Shown: positions 40,301 to 48,250, numbered from the stretch's first letter. The stretch: 64,000 nucleotides of DNA from Hydractinia symbiolongicarpus (GCF_029227915.1 NC_079877.1:27431851-27495850), one strand, 5' to 3'. A program made the numbers and translations. Notes: generated by a model not told the origin, from the sequence alone.

Positions 40301-43300
40301 GCGAATTTTGTCTATATTCGCGATTTGTCAACGCGAAAATTCCAGAAAAGTGTAATTCGCAAAATTAATATACGCAAAAAACTCTCTCGAAATTTCTGAA
40401 ATAATATTTGTTTTCTAGTTTTTCACAGTAAATTTTTGTGTTTTGGAAGTACATAAAAATAATTGGCCATCCTTTAGGACTAACGGCTACTTTTTCTCAA
40501 AATAAATAAGAATTGCGTAAATTGTGCAAGGTTCGTGTAAAATCTCAGAATTATTCATTCGCGTTAAAAAAAGCTTCGCGAAGATTGTAACACTACTGAT
40601 TCATAAAAATTAATATTCGCGAAGTGCATTTTTTTTTAAAGTTGATTCTCCTTGTTAATTTGTTGTCAAAATTTTCATTGTGTTTTGTAGGATTCGTCGC
40701 TTCAAATTTCGTTGGTGGATGGGCAGATCAAAGCAAATTTGGTAATAAACGGCGAACCAAGTGCGACATTGACAACGAACGTTATGAGTGGTTTCTCTGA
40801 CGGACAGTGGCATGCCCTGTCGTTATATGTCGAAGAAATCAGGTGTGTGTGAGCATTGTGTATAGCTAGCACTAGAAATTGGCAGTGATACAGATTTTAA
40901 TTGCATCTCTAACCTATTAATGACTGGTAAAAATCTAGTATTGTTGAAAACTTGTTGGAAAATCAACCTTGAACTATCTGACGTGTGATACACCACCAAA
41001 TTAAATAGACGCCAAACAAAATTTTTTCGCCTCACCGCCAAATTAAATCCGCGACAAAATGTCTATAAGTTGTATGAGATAATATAAACCAACATTGAAT
41101 TCAACTAAATACCTTTTTTCTAGCAATCTTCTCTACCTTGGCACGGACAAAGAGTACGTTCGAACAAAGGCGAGTTTGCTACAACCTGAGGTGGTTTTTA
41201 ACAATTCCATGTCACTTGGTGGAAGAGGTGTTGAATCGAATGGTTTTGTGGGAAACATTCGTCAGGTGTATTGTTCGGAAATGTAAGTATGTCACATTGT
41301 AGTCTTCACCTTCGTGAAACAAGGGAATGTTTTATGCAATGTTTTAACGTTGTTTTTTTTCATGATTTGTTTCGCAGGGAAGTAGATTTGTCTAATGCTG
41401 AGTTATATAATGAAACTGTTGTCGGTAGCTTGACATTGATTGCTCCCATACCGCTGGAACCACCGAACGTACCGACCACGATGCCCCCAACCACCTTTCC
41501 TTCGCCTGGACCCATAAAGCCTATCTCTACCCAGACACCTGGTGCAAACTTATCGACCACTGCACCAAAATTTAGTACGAAGTTAATTCAAAAAGACACC
41601 ACTGCACCTATCGCAATAACATCAGCCCCCTCGAAAACGACCACTTTGTCAACAACAACTACTTCACAAAAAAAAACGACCGATGCCCTATCTACAACGA
41701 CCGCTGTCCCAATAACAACGACCGCTACTTCAACAACAACAACGACCGCTACTTCAACAACTACAACGACCGCTCCTTCAAAAACAATGACCGCAGCCCC
41801 AACTACGACTACTCCACCAACAACATCGACTGCTGTCCCAATCACAACAACCGCCCCTTCGATAATAACAACTGCTGCCTCAACTACAGCGACTACACCA
41901 CCAACAACATCGACCGACGCTCCAATAACAACGACCACTTCATCAACAACAGTAACCACAACACAGCTGCTAACGACGACAACACTACAAGCAACTACAT
42001 TTGAAGAAACCACAACTCCTGAAACAACTAGAACTACTAAACCGGCTATAAACACAACCTTGGATACGACTTTAACCTCACCTACCGTCAACGAAACGAC
42101 AACAATAACAGCGAGACCTAACACGACGCAAGCCGATCTTTTGACATCGACGCCATCCATAACTAAGGCAACAAATAACGCTACCGCCTCTACGTCATCA
42201 ACAGTTTTGAGAAACACAACTAACTCACTCTCTACGTCTGTCGCCACTATAAATGCAACAACAACAGTCGTTTCCACGTCAACCACGGGAAAATCCATAA
42301 CCAACCCGAATACTACAACTGTGCAGTTTAGCAGTACCACTGTGATTGAACTACTTCCATCAACTACTGCAGCGCCAAAGCCAACATGTAAATCGAGACT
42401 TACGCCGTTACTGGATGCTATTGGTTTCGGCATGAATACTGAGAGCTTCGTAGAGTTTGTTGTACAAACGGGAAAGCTTGCTTCAAAGTAGGAAAACTCT
42501 CTTCATTTTTTTTATTTATTTGTTTATTTGTTGTTGTTTTTTTGTTTTATAAGTTTTGACCAAAGTAAAAGTGATAAAATAGAATCGACTTATTATTATA
42601 AAGGTCAAACCATATTCGAGTCTTTCTTGTACTTTTGCATCTGATATTTACATTTTAATACAAGGTGACTAGACATTATAGTGGAATTATAATTTAGTTA
42701 CTTTTTTTACTTCTTTCCTCGAATATTGATGTAATTACAAAAATATATATTTATTTATTTATTTTTACTTCCATTCAGGGTTTCTTAACTATTTCGTGTA
42801 ATTTTTACCTATCCTTAGCTTCATGTTCAATACAATCATCTCTTATCAATAGGTCTCAATATGAGTTCAACTTCTACACATTGGAACCTGATGGTATACT
42901 GCTTACAGTCAACATGAAGACCCAGTATGATTACGAGGCTGTATGTTTGAACAACGGCAAGATAACATATTTATTCAATGCTGGTACTGGTGCTATGGTG
43001 ATCACTAGTAAGACGACATACAACGATGGAAAATGGCACAAAGTGACCACGAGACGTGCGAAGAAAGAAGGTAAGGAATTTAAGCTGATATGAAACACGT
43101 TTGATAAGTGATAAGCCGTTTAGTGTGTCCTATAGGATTCTTAGGGGTGGTTTACAAATCCAAAATCGCACATTAAATTCTTTGACATCTAAATATGTGT
43201 TATCGTAAAATATCGTTTTTTCGCTGAATTGAAAATATTTTGAACTTAAAAAGGAATCAATTTCCTTTTTGGCGTCTCAGGGAGGAAGGGAGACGGAGTT

Positions 43301-46300
43301 AAAATCCAAACGTTGAATTGATTTTTTGCGTGTACTTTTTTGATTTGTGAGTTATCCTTAAGATACATGTCTGTAGGAAACTTTGGCTCGAGTTTTAGAT
43401 GCTACTAACCAGTGAATATTGACAAAATAAAGCAACTTATCAGTAGTTAGTATAAATTAAAGATTAATAAATATTTCGAAAGCCATTACCAGCTGTTATG
43501 TTATGAATATAACGCACGAAGAATAGCCCAAATAATTCCGAATTCCGTCTTTCAGACCATCCTTTGTGCTTTATATATAGGAAGATTACTGTACAATGTA
43601 CTGTCAAAGCTGAGCCAGTTGCTTGTATTTGCATTGTCTTTTTGTACGTGCATGAGTTGTGAATGGTGAATTGACTAAAATAACAAGCGATGGACAATAA
43701 CTGGCCAGGATTTAATGCCAAGTTTTCTTTCAGCATAAGTAAGCGAAAATAGTGAAATCCCTCTCGAGTTTTTGTGTCTTTACTAATCTGTGTTGTTTAT
43801 TTTAGGTTTTTTGACGGTTGACGACAAATTAATTGAAACGAAAGCATCACTTGGTGGTGCAACAGGGGTGAATGGTATCAATCGTATATTTTTTGGTGGA
43901 GCTCCTACTGAAGAAATTCTTTCGAGACGTATACCTGTAAGTTTAACTTTTGATTCATTTTTTCTCCTGCCAGGAATGCCACACCTTCTTAGGAACGAAA
44001 ATTTTCGGACACAAGAACTTTTTTTTTGTCCGTCCGAAATATGTCCGAAAATTTTGGTTTTTCTAATTTTTTTAAAAAAGGACCAGTGTATAGAAATTAT
44101 AAATAGGGTAATCAGAAAATCAATAAAAACTGCATTGAACTTTTTTTTGTGTCCGCTAATTTTTCCACCAATTTTTTTTTGGCCCAAACATTTTCTGCCG
44201 AAAATTTTGTTCTTAATGGAAATTTTCTATATAACTTACAAATTGGACCCTAAATTTGATTTCTTCTAAAATCTCCTGGAATTCTTTTTTTTTCTTTGTT
44301 TCTAAGTTGTTGCAAAGAAAACTTTAAGACATTAACAGCGACTGGCTGGCTTGTGGTAAAGCGTTCGCCTCCAGTGCGAAAGGTCTTGGGTTAAAACCCG
44401 ACTTAGTCATGCCAGAGACTATAAAAGTGTGAATTGATCCTTTTTTGCTTAACGTTCAGAGTGAGAATAGAGTTACATCTTGGCTGTTAGCTCAAATAGA
44501 AAGCTTTACATGCACTAGGACTCTCCTTGATAACAGTTCTATTAGGAACTGAAGAGGCTATCCTTGGTAAATGATAGTAATAATAATAAGAACACGTTAG
44601 TATCATTAGCAAAATGCTGAAAGAAGCTTCTTTTTTTTTAGAAAATTTGTTTTATAAAGTAACTTTAGGTGATCTTGATATTCCGCACCAAAACAATTCT
44701 TTCTTGTTGCAATGACCGTTGTCTGTATCACGTTCTTTTGTTCTAGAAATCAAGCCTTGTACCTTTGAAAGGTGGTATGAGAGGATTTAAGTTGTTTGAT
44801 GAAGCCCTCGTACCCGCCTTAAAGAAGGGCGTGACAGATGCATACGATGGATTGAGTATCACAGATGCAGTATCTGTTGGTGAAGAAGGTGGATACCTTG
44901 CTAAGCACAGTAAGTACTATATTATATTGTCTATACGTATCTGGATTGAGGGCAAATTTTAGCGAGCTTCCACCCTATTTATGGTATGTTTTTTTGGGGT
45001 ATTAAATATTGGGTGATGGGGGTGGATTTTTCTACCTTAAACAACTTCGTATTGGGTTGGGCACTTTTGATGGGAAAATTTTTCATGAACCATTTTGACA
45101 TGACGTCAGGGAACATTAGGGATTTTACACAATTTTAGCCAACCTTGCTGATTTGGTATTCATAAAGTTGATAAAAGTATATCGCATTTGCTATTTATGG
45201 CTAGAAGATTTTGTGTGTGGTCTAGCATGACCTGGTTTTTGCCGGTAAACAAGCAATGGCTAAAGTAATAGGGACTAGATGTCATGCCCATGGAAAAACC
45301 CATTTAGGTAGAAGAGCAATGAAATTGAATATTTTGAAGTCGCCAGCAATGACCGGCCATGTATCAAAATCTTTTCTCAAAATTGCTTTGACCGATACTT
45401 CTTTTGTGTTGAGCCTGAAAAGCTGATAAAAAAATATATAGGACCCTGTTTTTCAGAAACAGTTAAGGAGATATTGGGATTTATAGGCTTCTGATGACGT
45501 CATCAACTTGTCAATTCCGAAATGCTTAGGCTGACCTTGGGAAATTGGTTCCGTTTTAGTCTCATGTAGTCACTAGTTGCACACGCTGGAGATGACGTCA
45601 GTTACTTCCATCAATTGAGGAAATAAAAACTGATATAATGTATATCAGGAACCTCAAAATGTAAATAACTGAATGAGAGGTCTTCCATGTTATTGCGTCT
45701 TCACGGTGCAAACAATTTTATCTTTCTATTTTAGAAACCTTTAGAATTGGTCAGAATTTTAAGATTGCTTTAGACGTCCGGTCACGGAACAAGACCGGTT
45801 ACATCTTTTATGCGTTTGGTGGTGGCGATTGGTTGTCTTTATTTATCGAGAATGACGGAAAAATAACAGCTGATTGCAATAATGGCGGAGGAAAGTTTGC
45901 GGTAACCGTAGATCCGGCTTTCTCAATTTGCAATGGTCAATTTCATAGTATACTCTTAGAGAAGGTTTCAAAGAAATTGACGTTAACTGTGGACGGCGTG
46001 ACAGCGACGTTTACGACAGGAAAGAGTTCGACGTCGGCCGATACTAAGTCGCCGTTATATTTTGGTGGAATTCCTGGTGAGTGAAATATTTGTTTTATTC
46101 GGTCTGTAACAATGTATTCGATATTTAACGGTACAAATGAATAATCATTTCTTAGAAGGAATTTCTTAAAATGTTTTCCTGAAAGTGTTAAAATTAAAAA
46201 TGGTTGATTCTATAGTTTACTGATATGCTCATCGAATTCCTCCGTACACAAATGAACTCATGCTTTTCATAGCCATCCAGAGCCATTAGCTTTGCCTGAC

Positions 46301-46523
46301 TTTGTGTATTCTTAGGGAATGTCTAAATTTTGCATTCCTTGTATCAGTAAATCAATAAATTTCATTGGCTTGTTGTTTATGCTTAGCATCGTCTCATCCG
46401 CGAAATTACAACACATTTTCCGGATGTATCACGGCCATCAAAGTCAACGATAAATCTATCAATTTCGATTCGGAAGTAACCGTTTTCGGTGCAGCTATGC
46501 GTGGTTGTGCGGATATAGTTTGA
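3332..46523 (+). CDS. Laminin subunit alpha (alpha-5/LanA-type), complete gene, 53 coding exons
   Basis: This is the alpha chain of the heterotrimeric basement-membrane protein laminin. It is secreted, joins beta and gamma chains through its coiled coil, polymerises through the LN domain and binds cell receptors through the C-terminal LG domains. I joined 53 exons with GT/AG borders and matching phases into 12,444 nt (4147 codons plus stop). Domains by residue: signal peptide 1-15, LN 16-270, LE repeats to 819, L4b 820-1374, LE to 1582, L4a 1583-1766, LE to about 2080, coiled coil to about 2880, LG1 to 3088, LG2 to 3298, LG3 to about 3470, Thr-rich linker to about 3785, LG4 to about 3990, LG5 to 4147. 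Having LN, L4b and L4a together is the plan of vertebrate alpha-5 and insect LanA. The start is the first Met of a good signal peptide; an in-frame Met 22 codons upstream (3266) is less likely. Exon borders are inferred by eye. Confidence 0.93.
4085..4240. repeat. Dispersed repeat family D, copy 1
   Basis: In laminin intron 1. Contains gcgcaaaaaaagc, ttgttatagcg, tgtcaaagtgcgcatgcgct and ggctataacgaaaaatgcgg. The ttgttatagc and gctataacga blocks are reverse complements, so the unit can fold on itself. A related copy lies at 32365-32510. Confidence 0.6.
5451..5783. mobile_element. MITE with terminal inverted repeats in laminin intron 2
   Basis: The left end gacctttttgaatgtttaca matches the reverse complement of the right end (tgtaaatattcaaaaaggtc) with one mismatch. 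Further in, catggcaggcagaaagatg pairs with catctttctgcctgccacg, extending the inverted repeat to about 75 bases with gaps. The unit is 333 bases and non-coding. A 3-base tat flanks both ends, a candidate target-site duplication. Confidence 0.8.
5925..6225 (-). mobile_element. tRNA-derived SINE in laminin intron 2, minus strand
   Basis: Read on the minus strand, the head at 6200-6128 is tRNA-like: acceptor cgccgt pairs with acggcg, an A-box region (tagattaatggttatagc) follows, then an anticodon arm with loop actttgt (Lys-like TTT) and a B-box ggttcgattcc. A body of about 200 bases follows. The first 24 bases of the head are duplicated in tandem (taatctacggcgccatgtaa and its neighbour, 6186-6225). 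The drifted anticodon stem and attached body show that it is a SINE, not a tRNA gene. Confidence 0.8.
7301..12019 (+). CDS. Laminin alpha exons 5-14: first LE (EGF-like) array, about 10.5 repeats
   Basis: Exons: 7270-7477 (shared with LN), 7884-8093, 8695-8829, 8966-9106, 9250-9390, 9837-9974, 10066-10415, 10995-11094, 11550-11705 and 11920-12019. Exons 6 to 10 are all phase 1 at both ends and exons 7 to 10 each encode a single LE repeat, the textbook arrangement for duplicating or shuffling a module; exon 11 holds two repeats and the start of a third. Typical eight-Cys LE spacing is seen, with closing motifs such as CKPGFYGFPNC. The array ends in a half repeat (exon 14, ending CDR) that leads straight into L4b. 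LE arrays form the stiff rod of the short arm. Confidence 0.92.
12340..13280 (+). mobile_element. Truncated non-LTR retrotransposon (LINE) with reverse transcriptase, in intron 14
   Basis: An ORF at 12447-13169 encodes the core of a LINE reverse transcriptase: GLFLDLSKTFDTISH (fingers/palm Asp motif), SGVPQGPILGPLLF (template-primer motif) and YADDNILLF (catalytic YADD). Upstream RT motifs, the endonuclease and ORF1 are missing, so this is a 5'-truncated copy. The 3' end runs into short aaat repeats near 13262-13277, a tail typical of CR1/jockey-type elements. It lies in the same direction as the host gene. About 240 codons remain open, so insertion may be fairly recent. Clade assignment is uncertain. 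Confidence 0.85.
13987..18742 (+). CDS. Laminin alpha exons 15-23: L4b domain
   Basis: Exons: 13987-14143, 14459-14579, 14681-14853, 15699-15959, 16348-16502, 16882-17008, 17182-17413, 17536-17786 and the first part of 18557-18890. All join in frame. The roughly 555-residue globular region sits between two LE arrays and has few Cys. It resembles the L4b domain of alpha-5, alpha-3B and LanA chains by position, size and segments such as FPGYTWKGFVLLNDMQ and YLDVYVRSR. It is much larger than L4a and absent from alpha-1 and alpha-2, so it is the main reason for the alpha-5/LanA-type call. Its role in the short arm is poorly known. Confidence 0.85.
14991..15153. repeat. Two-copy tandem duplication in intron 17
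   Basis: A block starting gtgctaaacaaaa at 14991 is repeated at 15086 with scattered substitutions; both copies contain ttcaggtcatc followed by tataaacacta. The period is about 95 bases. The rest of this 845-base intron (14854-15698) shows nothing recognisable. Confidence 0.7.
16561..16678. repeat. Dispersed repeat family A, diverged copy
   Basis: Intronic block beginning actaatcagt, containing ggataaatcc and tgtcctttat, then cagagacagac and ending near ttattatc. The order of motifs matches the copy at 18212-18306 (actagtcgg, ggataaatcc, ggtcctttat, cagacagac, ggtattat). It lies in intron 19, just after exon 19. This copy is the most diverged and the boundaries are approximate. Confidence 0.5.
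18212..18306. repeat. Dispersed repeat family A, short copy
   Basis: Begins actagtcggtaac, carries gtggataaatcc and gccggtcctttatt, and ends acagacgcatacggtattat. The start matches the longer copies at 39641 (actagtcgataaagcccgtg) and 60835. It lies in intron 22, directly after a 66-codon ORF (18016-18216) of unknown origin that reads like degraded protein-coding sequence. Confidence 0.6.
18743..21250 (+). CDS. Laminin alpha exons 23-25: second LE array
   Basis: The last 148 bases of exon 23 (18557-18890), then exons 20298-20638 and 21114-21250. They encode about four complete LE repeats and the opening half of a fifth, which is interrupted by L4a at the phase-2 end of exon 25 (ESDLFR). The eight-Cys pattern is regular, with motifs such as CKIGYYGFPNCK and CKPGTFGYD. 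The 1407-base intron between exons 23 and 24 has taken a LINE insertion without disturbing either splice site. Confidence 0.9.
19100..20116 (+). mobile_element. Degraded LINE 3' end with zinc-finger segment, in intron 23
   Basis: The RT catalytic box remains (MYADDLVLIAESMEELVEKF at 19119 onward). After an in-frame stop near 19338 comes a Cys-rich finger (CGVCRKG, then a CxxC-type TCKHWVLKTC stretch and VCKRC), followed by a long C-terminal region (19464-19862) with LYEACVRSVMLYGSETWALK and WMCNASLRDRKSSDEL. A further stop splits the end. The element finishes in a repeated atg/tga trinucleotide tail near 20097-20113, as in RTE-like elements. Stops make it a pseudogene copy. Only the 3' portion is present. 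It has a different architecture from the LINE in intron 14. Confidence 0.82.
21586..23700 (+). CDS. Laminin alpha exons 26-29: L4a (laminin B) domain
   Basis: Exons: 21586-21763, 22518-22616, 22859-22942 and the first part of 23504-23852. The approximately 185 residues carry classic laminin-B signatures: VYWIAPSEFLGDQ, SVSYGGQLYYYFEY and the C-terminal segment with LRIRATHD, before the second half of the split LE repeat resumes at CLCPKEYTGLSC. L4a is inserted within an LE repeat, exactly as in other alpha and gamma chains. A short sequence in intron 26 (22292-22353) has exon-like borders but would shift the frame (see findings). Confidence 0.92.
21961..22101. repeat. Dispersed repeat family B, copy 1
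   Basis: Block in intron 26 beginning ttgattcatacagcaac, then caacctg, gcactaa and ending gattttgaccgtaac-like sequence (attttgaccgtaacaat). The same ordered motifs occur in the same direction at 38573-38713 in intron 43, with small indels. No coding potential, so probably a non-autonomous element. Confidence 0.65.
23701..29460 (+). CDS. Laminin alpha exons 29-33: third LE array
   Basis: The rest of exon 29 (to 23852), then 24950-25213, 25313-25539, 28927-29107 and 29315-29573. They encode about seven LE repeats, the first completing the one split by L4a. Motifs include CEKCKPGFYGD, CEKCADGFYGE and CDWCELGYYNY. The last repeat ends in CVECDNCVQNILKRVN, where the coiled-coil arm begins. The CDNC pair is where alpha chains usually make interchain disulfides at the cross centre; that assignment is by analogy. 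Intron 31, between exons 31 and 32, is 3.4 kb, the longest of the gene. Confidence 0.9.
26637..26845. repeat. 62-base tandem repeat, about 3.5 copies
   Basis: The core gattat is at 26643, 26706 and 26828 and as ggttat at 26768, so spacings are 63, 62 and 60. Each full unit also contains a ttttata/ttctata block followed by aataatat, and ends near gg before cctgtcct or cctctctt. Copies are roughly 70-80% alike by eye. Confidence 0.8.
27300..28400. repeat. Degenerate tandem array with a period of about 100 bases
   Basis: A recurring block of a gcattttg/gacatttt motif, a ttttgtgagg-like stretch, then tgcaatatatcgaaa and ctgatttttgtt appears repeatedly. Anchors of the tgcaatat type are near 27648, 27752, 27851, 27935, 28040 and 28350, with weaker versions near 27368 and 27460. 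Spacing is mostly 85-105 bases. Copies are so diverged that the array is old or drifted. Boundaries are approximate. Confidence 0.6.
29461..36150 (+). CDS. Laminin alpha exons 33-41: coiled-coil (LCC) arm with mucin-like insert
   Basis: Exons: end of 29315-29573, 29827-30587, 30784-30969, 31428-31780, 32182-32298, 32663-32959, 33437-33659, 34957-35042 and the first part of 35882-36477. Heptad-like, Leu/Ala/Glu/Lys-rich helices (for example the stretch starting RNFSKVTAASNREKLSS) fit the trimerisation arm, which pairs with beta and gamma chains. Exon 34 is unusual. After about 50 residues of helix it runs for about 190 residues through Thr/Ala-rich sequence, ends at LRKRRDS, and the helical arm resumes in exon 35. 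The phases (2 in, 1 out) and flanking splice sites are clean, so the insert is truly exonic. Confidence 0.88.
29983..30550 (+). repeat. Thr/Ala-rich mucin-like coding repeat inside exon 34
   Basis: In-frame low-complexity coding DNA dominated by actact/acaact and gctgcaacc units. It encodes repeated TTT, AATTTEAATTTE and similar motifs over about 190 residues. Such Thr-rich tracts are normally heavily O-glycosylated. The near-identical consecutive units around 30330-30380 suggest slippage or a minisatellite. The opposite strand is open by chance (30178-30435) and is not a gene. Confidence 0.85.
32365..32510. repeat. Dispersed repeat family D, copy 2
   Basis: In laminin intron 37. Shares tgtcaaagtgcgcccgcgct, aacaaacaa, gcgctataaagaaaaatgca and a gactttag end with the copy at 4085-4240, same direction. 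Confidence 0.6.
34209..34658. mobile_element. MITE/foldback element with long terminal inverted repeats, in intron 39
   Basis: The left end (ggggacacgagacaatattt, continuing through caggcgatagtaacaaattt) is mirrored at the right end (aaatttgttaccatcgcctg, continuing to ctcgtgtcaacgggg), giving imperfect inverted repeats of about 45 bases and an element of about 450 bases. Its interior holds a second, nearly perfect palindrome at 34461-34520. There is no ORF, so it must have moved by another element's transposase. I cannot fix the target-site duplication. Confidence 0.75.
34461..34520. repeat. 60-base near-perfect palindrome
   Basis: gttaccagtaac at 34461 and its partner gttactggtaac ending at 34520 bracket a palindrome centred on caaatcgatttg. 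Only one 3-base patch in each arm (aaa against cat in the reverse complement) breaks the symmetry. It can form a cruciform or a long hairpin. It lies inside the larger inverted-repeat element. Confidence 0.85.
35333..35651. repeat. Tandem duplication, about 150-170 bases per copy
   Basis: The first copy starts gaactttctttacacgtctt at 35333 and the second gaactttctatacacgtctt at 35482. Both then carry a gcattttacagagaag-type block (ggtattttacagagaagacc in copy 1, gcattttacagagaagacc in copy 2), a ccaatcgaa motif, a cacgtttgt motif and a catgaaa end. It lies in intron 40 just before exon 41. Copy 2 has a small insertion. Confidence 0.75.
36151..41450 (+). CDS. Laminin alpha exons 41-48: LG1-LG3 domains
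   Basis: Exons: end of 35882-36477, 37103-37358, 37904-38418, 39317-39431, 40087-40224, 40691-40842, 41124-41282 and the start of 41378-42487. LG (laminin G-like) domains are beta-sandwiches that bind integrins, dystroglycan and heparan sulfate. LG1 runs from about residue 2885, LG2 opens at exon 43 (GVYCFDGNGFVQLYL) and LG3 at exon 45 (after GYKPP). Closing Gly/Cys patterns such as GFIGCVG and GFVGNIRQVYC mark LG ends. LG1 contains a tetra-Arg run at 36290-36301 (GRRRRQAT), a possible furin site. The phases alternate 2 and 0 and all joins are in frame. Confidence 0.9.
38573..38713. repeat. Dispersed repeat family B, copy 2
   Basis: Intron 43 block reading tagattcatacagcaaac, then acaacctgtt, gcactaa and gattttgaccgtaac, in the same order and direction as 21961-22101. 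Confidence 0.65.
38869..39010. mobile_element. Tigger/pogo-like MITE in intron 43
   Basis: The left end cagtgaaacctttattgcgg, followed by acacctctctacaacggac, and the right end gtccgctatgggaggtttca form imperfect terminal inverted repeats around 142 bases of non-coding DNA. The cagtgaaacct start and repeated gcggac units are typical of MITEs mobilised by Tc1/mariner-pogo transposases, which target TA; a ta flanks the left end. Right-end decay hides the duplicate. Confidence 0.65.
39641..39972. repeat. Dispersed repeat family A, long copy
   Basis: Starts actagtcgataaagcccgtg with gaaaaatccactgaggcagg, then carries ccacctcgtttccaagttat, taagtgcactg and a gatattgacgtt motif, and ends cagactctgtattattat. 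These occur in the same order at 60835-61332. No coding potential. It lies in intron 44 between LG2 and LG3 exons. Confidence 0.8.
41450..42390 (+). repeat. Thr-rich linker-coding repeat between LG3 and LG4 (exon 48)
   Basis: One exon (41378-42487) encodes about 310 residues dominated by Thr, Ser, Pro and Ala, with short repeated units such as ATSTTTTT and APTTTTPPTT around 41720-41960. A linker between LG3 and LG4 is expected in laminin alpha chains and is the usual site of proteolytic release of LG4-LG5; here it is far longer than in vertebrate chains. The Thr/Pro/Ser content points to O-glycosylation. Neighbouring near-identical units suggest length variation between individuals. The antisense ORF at 41588-42433 is a by-product. 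Confidence 0.88.
42391..46523 (+). CDS. Laminin alpha exons 48-53: LG4-LG5 domains and stop
   Basis: End of exon 48, then 42853-43070, 43806-43936, 44747-44909, 45735-46076 and 46387-46523. LG4 starts at PTCKSRLTPLLDAIGFGM and has the usual YNDGKWHKVTTRR motif and NRIFFGGAP. LG5 starts near KTFRIGQNFK and closes with SGCITAIKVND and RGCADIV before TGA at 46521. The final Cys pair fits the closing disulfide of LG5. This tandem pair binds dystroglycan and heparin in other animals. Introns here contain a SINE and shared repeats but no other genes. Confidence 0.9.
44338..44592 (+). mobile_element. tRNA-derived SINE in intron 50
   Basis: The head folds like a tRNA. A-box-like tggcttgtgg is at 44347. 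A perfect anticodon stem (ttcgc with gcgaa) encloses loop ctccagt, giving a CCA anticodon position (Trp-like). A B-box region gggttaaaaccc is at 44388-44399. The short acceptor pairing gact with agtc is seen. About 180 bases of unrelated body follow, ending in an ataataataa-type tail near 44574-44590. The loose stems, missing CCA end context and tail mark it as a SINE, not a working tRNA. Confidence 0.75.
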
Positions 46524-46812
46524 TTCCTTTTAGCTCTTTTAGCGCCTAATACGAATATTATCTGCTTTAATTTTAGAGCATTTTTTTAAAAAAAATTTGT
46601 AACGTTTTTGATTTGCTTTGCGACTAAATTTGTATTTTTGTCTTAATCAAGCTGAAATTTTAAATGGCACTTGGGCTGAAACTCGAGCAATTTCGAAGTT
46701 TGCAAAATTCTTGTTAAGCAATTTCAGATTCAGAAATATAATTTTTTACATCCTGCATTTTTACATCTCTTTTTATTTTATTTTTGCTTTTTATTTTTAC
46801 ATACTATATTTT

Positions 46813-46818
46813 AATAAA
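46813..46818 (+). terminator. Putative laminin polyadenylation signal (aataaa)
   Basis: Canonical hexamer about 290 bases downstream of the laminin stop codon, followed by a T-rich stretch. Position and strand fit; there is no transcript evidence. Confidence 0.5.
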
Positions 46819-48250
46819 TGTTAGTTGCGTAATATTTATATTTTTATAAATATAATTTATTTTTGCATCAATTTTATATGTGTAAATCTATGAAGAACAA
46901 CGACTTGTCAATAACTTATTTCCATTAATGTCATTATATTGTTCCGAAAAAAACAATGATACCTGGCGATGGGTTGTTGTAGAAATAGTGCAGCCATCTT
47001 TTATTGCTCCTCTTAATTCAAGAGTACAAAAATTGTCGCTTTTCCTATTAACGGCTAAATATTTTTATGGAATTTAGGCCTACTTTGTGATGGAGGGATG
47101 AGCGCCTGCGTTTTTTAAAACCAGCAGTGTTGTGATAAAAGATAAAATTATATTTAAGGTCGGAAAGTTATGCAAAAGTTAATTGCGACTATATAAAAAT
47201 AGTGTTTTTAATGGGCAATTCCCAAAAAGCCACTAAAAATTAAGAGAAATTTGCAGTGTTTTTTTGTGCTGTGTTTTACTTATAATGAACACTCAAAAGA
47301 GAAAAAGAAATGTCCATTTAGCGCAAATTAAAGTGGCATTTCTTTACATTTTCTGCCAACCTTTCATTCTCAGCAATGTTGTTTCCTGCTTCGTGACATG
47401 CTTTATTGCTAACATACATCCCATTTAATCTTTGTTGACGCGACAGTACACGATCAATTTAAACGGAACAGTATAAATTGGCATTTTTCCATCTAATTTA
47501 ATCTGTAGGAGGATTCTATCATATATTTGAACGAATAAAACACACCTTACACGACCTTGACACTGCGGCTGTCATATTTACAGCAGTAAAAAGAAGTAAC
47601 CGAACAATCTAGACAAAACTTACAACGTAAAAGTTCTACATTGTTAGGCAAGTTTAGATTCATGTTACCATCGATACTTCTATCAAACATAGGAAGATCA
47701 AGAAAAATCATCAACATTCTTTTGATGTTTATAAAACACCAGTTGCCACGAAAAAAGTAACGCGATAGCCTAACAATTTCGTGACGTATTGTATCGCAAA
47801 TTGTATCCACTTGCAATGATCATTTTTAAGCTTAAAAGTTGTTCTTACTAATAAATACGTGTTTACACCGTTTTACGTTTTTGAGCACGATTGTCAAAAC
47901 GTTCTAATGTCAATAGGCAACTAAAATTCGAAATATTTTATCCTGCAAGGGCTTTTTTGTTATTTATAACTCGATTCACCGAATTCAGTCCATAATAAGA
48001 ATTAAAATCATGCAATGGCCAAATCAAATCCACGCCAATTTTTCTTTGACTAACACATAGGTGAAACACATTTGGGAAGTGAAATGCACTATTACATAAC
48101 ACAGAAGATAATGAAATGAAAAATTGTTATTTAATATTTTTTGTCATACTTGCAACAAACCAAGTAATAAATATTGGATTTTCAGCAACATTTTTTTTGA
48201 CAAACTACTACGAAGCTTTTTAAGAAGCTATATACACCTTGCTGCGATAA

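Noticed and set aside
40290-40650. Repeated ttcgcg/cgcgaa motifs in intron 45
   Set aside because: Probably a decayed repeat; spacing is irregular and I could not define units or ends.
41588-42433. 281-codon minus-strand ORF rich in Val
   Set aside because: It is the exact antisense of the Thr-rich laminin linker; aca/act codons read as tgt/agt and gtt on the other strand, so stops are absent by composition.
43790-44269. 159-codon plus ORF at exon 50
   Set aside because: Only 43806-43936 is laminin LG4; after the gtaagt donor the frame continues through repetitive intron sequence.
44338-44410. Possible functional tRNA gene
   Set aside because: T loop is one base short, the acceptor stem has only four clear pairs, and a SINE-like body and tail follow.
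47547-47816. 89-codon minus ORF between the two genes
   Set aside because: I tested it as a further INTS4 exon; INTS4 already ends with its conserved C-terminus at 48542, and this ORF matches nothing known to me.
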